Shown here: piece after piece, positions 13,850 to 17,163 of the stretch
Layout: each line of letters opens with the position of its first letter
Position numbering within the stretch: position 1 is the first letter of the stretch
Assembly (NCBI GenBank): GCA_958419945.1
Contig: CATZIC010000046.1
Span: 1 to 17,163, forward strand
Origin: an uncultured Clostridia bacterium
Lineage (GTDB): Bacteria > Bacillota > Clostridia > Christensenellales > Borkfalkiaceae
Direction of reading: 5' to 3'
DNA: 17,163 nucleotides
Notes under the pieces: generated by a model
What the model saw: the letters and a program-made list of their open reading frames with translations, nothing else
Databases searched by the model: none
Told to the model about the DNA's origin: nothing
Made by a program: the position numbers and the translations under genes

Positions 13850-14407
13850 TCAGTCAAGGTTTTGTTTTGTTAAAAATTCTTTCATTTTTTCGATTGCACG
13901 AAGTTTTTTTCTGCCCACCTGCGACTTGGAAATTTTAATTTCTTTTGCAATTTCGGTAATGGTTTTATCTTCGAAATAGGTAAGCTCTATTATGATTCTT
14001 TCGGTTTGGTCCAAAGTCTTTAATGCGGCTTTGACCGCCGACACGGTTGCGCTTTTGTTTACCGCCTCTTCCTCAAATACCACGGGGTCCTCGATTTCCA
14101 CGAACTCCGCATGATACCTAAGGTCGCCGTTCCGCTTTTTGTAGCGGTTTATGGAAAGCCTCGTCATAATCTTGCAAAGGTAGCCGAAACCGTTACTAAA
14201 ATAGCGATATTTGGATGCGTACTTGTAAATTTCCGCCCAAAAGTCCTGTTCGAGGTCCAAAGCGTCCTGCTCGTTTTTAAGATATTTAAGTGCTATATAT
14301 CGGATAGTCGGCTCTATAAGGTCATATAGGGCAGAAAGACTGTCCCTATCGCCTCGTCGAACACCCATAAGACACTCGTTGATTAATTTCTTTTTATTTT
14401 TATCCAT
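13850..14407 (-). CDS. ECF-like sigma-70 family RNA polymerase sigma factor
   Basis: A 185-residue sigma factor. Region 2 spans about 23-90 (SLSALYDLIEPTIRYIALKY, then ALDLEQDFWAEIYKYASKY, ending with FGYLCKIMTRLSINRYKKR), and region 4 about 125-180 (ALKTLDQTERIIIELTYFED, then the helix-turn-helix TITEIAKEIKISKSQVGRKK). Regions 1 and 3 are absent, as in ECF sigmas. It directs RNA polymerase to a small regulon. ATG 14407 is preferred with a GGGA site 9 nt upstream; a TTG five codons earlier is possible. The next gene is its likely anti-sigma partner. The lipoproteins just upstream on the same strand are candidate targets. No autoregulated ECF promoter is convincing. Confidence 0.88.
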   Translation of the reverse strand: MDKNKKKLINECLMGVRRGDRDSLSALYDLIEPTIRYIALKYLKNEQDALDLEQDFWAEIYKYASKYRYFSNGFGYLCKIMTRLSINRYKKRNGDLRYHAEFVEIEDPVVFEEEAVNKSATVSAVKAALKTLDQTERIIIELTYFEDKTITEIAKEIKISKSQVGRKKLRAIEKMKEFLTKQNLD

Positions 14408-14461
14408 TAAGTTGTTTCCCAAAAAACGAATTTTTAAGTTTGTTACGACCGACGATAACGC

Positions 14462-14483
14462 AAAAAAACGCCTAGGCGCTTGT
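14462..14483 (-). terminator. Weak terminator after the second lipoprotein
   Basis: On the minus strand, AAGCGC and GCGTTT (one G-T pair) around CTAG are followed by seven Ts. It lies about 37 nt after the lipoprotein stop and would separate the lipoproteins from the sigma operon, perhaps incompletely. Confidence 0.4.
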
Positions 14484-14519
14484 TTAGCCTTTATCTTGGC
14501 ATGCAGATATAAATTTTTA

Positions 14520-14999
14520 TCAATAGATTTCCACGTAAAGAGTAAATTCGTCTACTTCGTAGATGCCATCTCTTAACACCCAATGTAGTTCATAGTGTCC
14601 TATATGATCAATTATGAAAGCATTTCCGTCTGATTCTGCATATGATCCCCCACAATACGAGTCTACGGTAATTCCCTGCGTGTTCTCTCCATAAGAAACA
14701 GGATATATCCAGGCGTCTTCGTTGGGGTGTCGACTATAATCATCGTGATTATCAAAACGATTATATTTGCGCACCCTTACAAGATTAAAACTTCCCTCGT
14801 AGAAAGGATAGTATTCAGATGTGTGTTGAAGCCTTATATTCAGCGTTTTTACTCCATTGCTAAAGCATAACGTGCCGTAGTTGTAAACTATTATAGCCTC
14901 GTAACCCTTGCCTTGGTTTTTAAAATCCTCGCAACCAACAAAACAACACATTGGAATAATCATAATAACGGTTAAAAGAGTTGCCATTAACTTTTTCAT
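14520..14999 (-). CDS. Small lipoprotein (second of a tandem pair)
   Basis: A 159-residue protein with a lipoprotein signal peptide: MKK, hydrophobic core 5-20, lipobox FVGC with acylated cysteine C23. The mature part (24-159) is rich in aromatic residues and predicted mostly beta; it ends in HYELHWVLRDGIYEVDEF and TLYVEIY, the look of a final Ig-like beta hairpin. The neighbouring lipoprotein ends in a similar pattern (KYEITLKIKF, YLTLLLY), so the two may be old duplicates. AAGGAG precedes the ATG. The gap to the first lipoprotein is 23 nt, so they form an operon. Function unknown; likely displayed on the outer face of the membrane. Confidence 0.78.
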   Translation of the reverse strand: MKKLMATLLTVIMIIPMCCFVGCEDFKNQGKGYEAIIVYNYGTLCFSNGVKTLNIRLQHTSEYYPFYEGSFNLVRVRKYNRFDNHDDYSRHPNEDAWIYPVSYGENTQGITVDSYCGGSYAESDGNAFIIDHIGHYELHWVLRDGIYEVDEFTLYVEIY

Positions 15000-15022
15000 A
15001 TTCTTCTCCTTAAAGCTTTTCG

Positions 15023-15520
15023 TTAATAGAGTAAAAGGGTCAAATACATTTTTATGGTTCTTTCACGCACCTTTTCGTCTTTCCCGAATTTTATCTTCAA
15101 GGTAATTTCATATTTACCGCTGTCTAATATTATTTCCTTGTGAATTGTTTCACCGTGAGAATTTGTATAGGTATTTTCCATTTGTAAATCAAAAGTCATG
15201 TCGTCGTCGGGATTATCTACGTATTGCCAAGCAAACCAGTCGTAATATCTATTAAACTTATCGTTTTTGTCGGCTATTAGCCCCACGCTGTCAAGTGTAA
15301 ACCTTATCGAAGAAGTAGGTAGGTTCATTACCATTCGCATTTCATCCGTGTTTTCATCGAAAATAAAATCGGTAACGAGATTACGACCATCTTCGATGTG
15401 ATACATTGAAATTTTGACAACCATGTCGGTAACTTCTTTATTATCGTTACACCCCGCAAAAGATAAAGACGTTACTATCGCCGTAAGGGATAAGATAATA
15501 GCTAAAAACTTCTTTATCAT
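15023..15520 (-). CDS. Small lipoprotein (first of a tandem pair)
   Basis: A 165-residue protein with a signal peptide (MIKK, hydrophobic 5-20) and lipobox FAGC, acylated at C24. The mature part has alternating charged and hydrophobic residues, predicted beta, with an acidic loop (NPDDDM near 102-107) and a closing GKYEITLKIKFGKDE hairpin. I recognise no family. A perfect AGGAGG lies 7 nt before the ATG. A nine-codon frame with its own AAGGAG site ends in TGA overlapping this ATG, which could couple translation. It heads the lipoprotein pair upstream of the sigma/anti-sigma genes. Confidence 0.78.
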   Translation of the reverse strand: MIKKFLAIILSLTAIVTSLSFAGCNDNKEVTDMVVKISMYHIEDGRNLVTDFIFDENTDEMRMVMNLPTSSIRFTLDSVGLIADKNDKFNRYYDWFAWQYVDNPDDDMTFDLQMENTYTNSHGETIHKEIILDSGKYEITLKIKFGKDEKVRERTIKMYLTLLLY

Positions 15521-15546
15521 ATGGCGTCCTCCTTAATAGATATCAT
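15517..15546 (-). CDS. Possible nine-codon leader peptide overlapping the lipoprotein start
   Basis: ATG at 15546 begins MISIKEDAI, ending in TGA that overlaps the lipoprotein ATG by 4 nt. AAGGAG lies 10 nt upstream, and the frame's own AAG GAG GAC codons form the ribosome site of the lipoprotein. This layout fits translational coupling, but such a short frame can arise by chance. Confidence 0.3.
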   Translation of the reverse strand: MISIKEDAI

Positions 15547-15689
15547 ATATTCAAATCTCCTTAATCTTTTAATTTTTTCCGAAACGTTAATTTGTCGGCC
15601 TATAAAAAAGCTGCCGCAACTAAGAAACGGTTTTCCGTAAACTATAAACAATTTTCAGGGTTAAAATTTCCCGCAAAGTAGTTTCGGAT

Positions 15690-15726
15690 AAGTAAAAAAC
15701 GCAAAAAACTTTTTCGTTTTTGCGTT
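15690..15726 (-). terminator. Terminator after the SDR gene
   Basis: AACGCAAAAA (15698-15707) and TTTTTGCGTT (15717-15726) form a 10-bp stem with a 9-nt loop. On the minus strand the stem is followed by a T-tract. The rest of the 15521-15805 gap is AT-rich with no further gene. Confidence 0.7.
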
Positions 15727-15766
15727 AGTTTTACCTAAAATCTCCTCTTTTCTTTACACAAAATTG

Positions 15767-15805
15767 CAAAAAAGTGGCTATAACGGGCTTATAGGCGGGT
15801 TTTTG
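15767..15805 (-). repeat. GGCTTATAGCC interspersed element, copy 8 (composite)
   Basis: Minus strand shows CGTTATAGCCACTTTTTTGC, matching the element's right half. The plus strand shows ATAACGGGCTTATAGG, matching the left half, followed by GGGTTTTTGTTA. CTATAA/TTATAG (15778-15783, 15789-15794) form a stem. The SDR stop codon (complement of TTA, 15806-15808) directly abuts the plus-strand T-tract. Confidence 0.6.
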
Positions 15806-16597
15806 TTATTTTAGTATTTTTTTAATTATAAAACACTGAAGCCTTTTGGGAAGAGCGTTCAACATCAAAAGTAGCGGGTTGCGATTTATCGAGTAAGCAA
15901 ACCCGGGGTGCTTTTTATCAAATATTTTACACACCTTTTTTGCGATTTTTTGTGGCGGTACGCGCCTTGCTTCAACGCTGTCGACTATTTTTTTAAAGCG
16001 TTTTGCGTTACAGGAATATAGTTTGGTGTTTTGACAAAAATCATCCAACGCCTTTGTGGATACGCCAAGCATGCCCGTATCAACGGCGCCTGCACGCAGT
16101 ACGGAAACGGAGATATCATGAAGTTGAAGTTCCATTTTAAGCGAGTAGGCATACCTATCCAAAGTGCTTTTCGTTACGGCGTAAATACCCGTAAAAGGCA
16201 ATGGATAAAGGGGAGCAAGTTCGCTTGTGGTTATAATGATTTTGCCACCCTTTTTTATAAGCGGTAAAAAGGTTTTGTTTATTATATACGCCCCGAAAAA
16301 GTTTACTTCAAAAGCCTTTTTTAAGGTCTTTGACTCCACTTCAACCAAAGAATCCAAAAGGTATATCCCCGCAAAATGTACTATTGCGGAAAGTTTGTCC
16401 GTTTTACTTCTTACCAAATTAAATGCCGCTATAACGGAATCTTCGTCTGTAACGTCTGCCGAAATAGGTATTATCCTGTCTTCCGCCTTGCAAGGCGCTA
16501 AATCGAGGGCAAAAACGGTGTAACCTTTACTTACAAACAATTCTACAGTGCGTCTGCCCATGCCTCCGTTTGCGCCCGTAACCATTACATATTCCAT
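15806..16597 (-). CDS. Short-chain dehydrogenase/reductase (SDR)
   Basis: NAD(P)-dependent oxidoreductase, classical SDR type, 263 residues. Nucleotide-binding glycine motif TGANGGMG (7-14), acidic D32 after the second strand, which favours NAD(H), DVTD (48-51), N99 in VNFFG, catalytic S125 (TTSELAP), Y139 and K143 (YAVTK). The usual NNAG motif reads HFAG (74-77). The C-terminal 60 residues are basic and hydrophobic (KKHPGFAYSINRN, LLLMLNALPKRLQCFIIKKI), as in membrane-associated hydroxysteroid or retinol-type SDRs. The substrate is unknown. The ribosome site is weak (AAAGAA). It stands alone with its own terminator; an interspersed element abuts its stop codon. Confidence 0.88.
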   Translation of the reverse strand: MEYVMVTGANGGMGRRTVELFVSKGYTVFALDLAPCKAEDRIIPISADVTDEDSVIAAFNLVRSKTDKLSAIVHFAGIYLLDSLVEVESKTLKKAFEVNFFGAYIINKTFLPLIKKGGKIIITTSELAPLYPLPFTGIYAVTKSTLDRYAYSLKMELQLHDISVSVLRAGAVDTGMLGVSTKALDDFCQNTKLYSCNAKRFKKIVDSVEARRVPPQKIAKKVCKIFDKKHPGFAYSINRNPLLLMLNALPKRLQCFIIKKILK

Positions 16598-16747
16598 AAT
16601 TCTTTTTACCGCTTAGTTTCTGGCGGTATTTCTCCAAATTAGTTTACAAAAATATTATATCACACGGCGGCTTTGTTTGCAAGATATCAGCAAGCGCCTT
16701 GCGACCGGTTATATATGACTTTGCCGTAAAAGCGAATCTATAAAAAG

Positions 16748-16795
16748 GTTAATAACGGGCTTATAGCTACACTTTTCGTTAAAAGTAGGGCTATG
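16748..16795 (+). repeat. GGCTTATAGCC interspersed element, copy 9, with an inverted partial copy
   Basis: Plus strand AATAACGGGCTTATAGC then TACACTTTTCGTTAAA; the minus strand of the right part reads CATAGCCCTACTTTTAAC, a second, degenerate copy. Together 16763-16776 and 16781-16794 pair at 11 of 14 positions around a CGTT loop, making a terminator-like hairpin. Confidence 0.7.
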
Positions 16796-16858
16796 AAATA
16801 TCACCCTCCTCGCATTGCGGATACAAAAGTATTATTGAAGATTGCACGCAAGCGAGAA

Positions 16859-16903
16859 TCCCTCGGTCGGCGTTTGCCGACAGCTCCATATGTAACAAAG
16901 GGA
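16859..16903 (+). repeat. Hairpin repeat with TCCCT/AGGGA outer stem
   Basis: GTCGGC (16866-16871) and GCCGAC (16876-16881) form a perfect 6-bp hairpin with a GTTT loop. Outer TCCCT (16859-16863) pairs with AGGGA (16899-16903). The look (CTCGGTCGGC, then ACAAAGGGAGG) is that of dispersed intergenic repeats common in Clostridia genomes, from memory. Confidence 0.5.
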
Positions 16904-17020
16904 GGCAAATAAGGATTTACAAATATTATTTGAAGTTATCCCGCGGATATAAAAGGCGGTTACAAAGTCTGTGGGGCGGGCGGGAATCGAAAGGTCTGAG
17001 TTTCGCGGTGGCGAAGGGTG

Positions 17021-17048
17021 GGCGGAAAAGCATAGCGCCGCCTTTTTT
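17021..17048 (+). terminator. Terminator-like hairpin in the GC-rich stretch
   Basis: GGCGG (17021-17025) pairs with CCGCC (17038-17042), followed by six Ts. No upstream plus-strand gene is evident; it could end an unrecognised small RNA. Confidence 0.35.
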
Positions 17049-17064
17049 ACAAGCCCGGGCTTCT

Positions 17065-17163
17065 GGATTGCCACGGCAACAAGTTGCCTCGCAATGACGG
17101 TGTAGAGGTGGATTGCCACGGCAACAAGTTGCCTCGCAATGACGGTGTAGAGGTGGATTGCCA
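17065..17163 (+). repeat. 45-bp tandem repeat, 2.2 copies, cut by the window edge
   Basis: Units start at 17065, 17110 and 17155 and are identical as far as visible. Each contains ATTGC...GCAAT outside GGCAAC-AA-GTTGCC, a two-level hairpin, then TGACGGTGTAGAGGT as linker. A related single copy is at 8394. Confidence 0.92.

Larger units (their letters stand above)
16598..17163. other. Non-coding, repeat-rich region at the right edge
   Basis: No convincing gene. Contents in order: the SDR upstream region, an inverted pair of the interspersed element (16748-16795), a bulged hairpin repeat (16859-16903), a GC-rich stretch unlike its surroundings (about 16940-17060) ending in a terminator-like hairpin, and the 45-bp tandem repeat. 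Confidence 0.6.

Noticed and set aside
1491..16795. Integron attC sites for the interspersed element
   Set aside because: Although near gene 3' ends, the copies lack paired RYYYAAC and GTTRRRY core sites, are too short, and their orientation relative to the genes is mixed. No integrase gene is present.
16940..17000. tRNA-like segment (GGGAATCGAA)
   Set aside because: No acceptor, anticodon or correct T-arm (GTTCGAATC) can be folded.
16832..17119. A 95-codon minus-strand reading frame in the repeat region
   Set aside because: It spans the tandem repeat, the terminator-like hairpin and another repeat, has no ribosome site and resembles no protein. It is an accident of GC-rich DNA.
17065..17163. 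CRISPR array
   Set aside because: The 45-bp units are identical throughout, with no variable spacers and no cas genes, so this is a plain tandem repeat.

Overview
The window reads as a moderately AT-rich chromosomal stretch of an anaerobic, low-GC Gram-positive bacterium, most likely a Clostridia-type (Bacillota) lineage of gut origin. The evidence is strong AGGAG-type ribosome binding sites, sigma-A promoters with 17-bp spacers, an oxygen-defence set built on rubredoxin and a flavodiiron protein, lipobox lipoproteins and a multi-membrane-pass XRE regulator. I cannot name the species. No rRNA, tRNA or CRISPR array is visible.

Layout. (1) 1-1374, minus strand: an ABC-2-type exporter ATPase cut by the left edge, with a clear promoter and leader hairpin, then methylglyoxal synthase (mgsA) with its own promoter and terminator. 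(2) 1590-5036, minus strand: a compact cluster of two PlsC-type acyltransferases bracketing two GT8 glycosyltransferases, probably a glycolipid or cell-envelope lipid pathway. (3) 5252-8316, plus strand: an XRE regulator with four membrane spans and an apparently leaderless start, a maltose/galactoside-type O-acetyltransferase, and an overlapping TPR plus DUF4037 pair. (4) 8605-11923, plus strand: an oxygen/peroxide defence operon of BCP-type peroxiredoxin, a four-domain flavodiiron-flavin reductase-rubredoxin fusion, an unknown 8-span membrane protein and a 52-residue free-standing rubredoxin, closed by a strong terminator. (5) 12016-12789, minus strand: a TauE/SafE permease. (6) 13157-15520, minus strand: two small lipoproteins, then an ECF-like sigma factor with a one-span partner that is probably its anti-sigma factor. 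(7) 15806-16597, minus strand: a short-chain dehydrogenase. (8) 16598-17163: non-coding DNA dense in repeats, ending in a 45-bp tandem repeat that runs off the right edge.

The most unusual signal lies across the genes, not in them. A short interspersed element with core GGCTTATAGCC followed by a T-tract occurs about nine times, always between genes, and seven copies lie within about 26 nt of a stop codon. In several cases the element itself supplies the stop codon. Two copies are inverted or composite. I do not recognise this family, and it is the main candidate for something undescribed.
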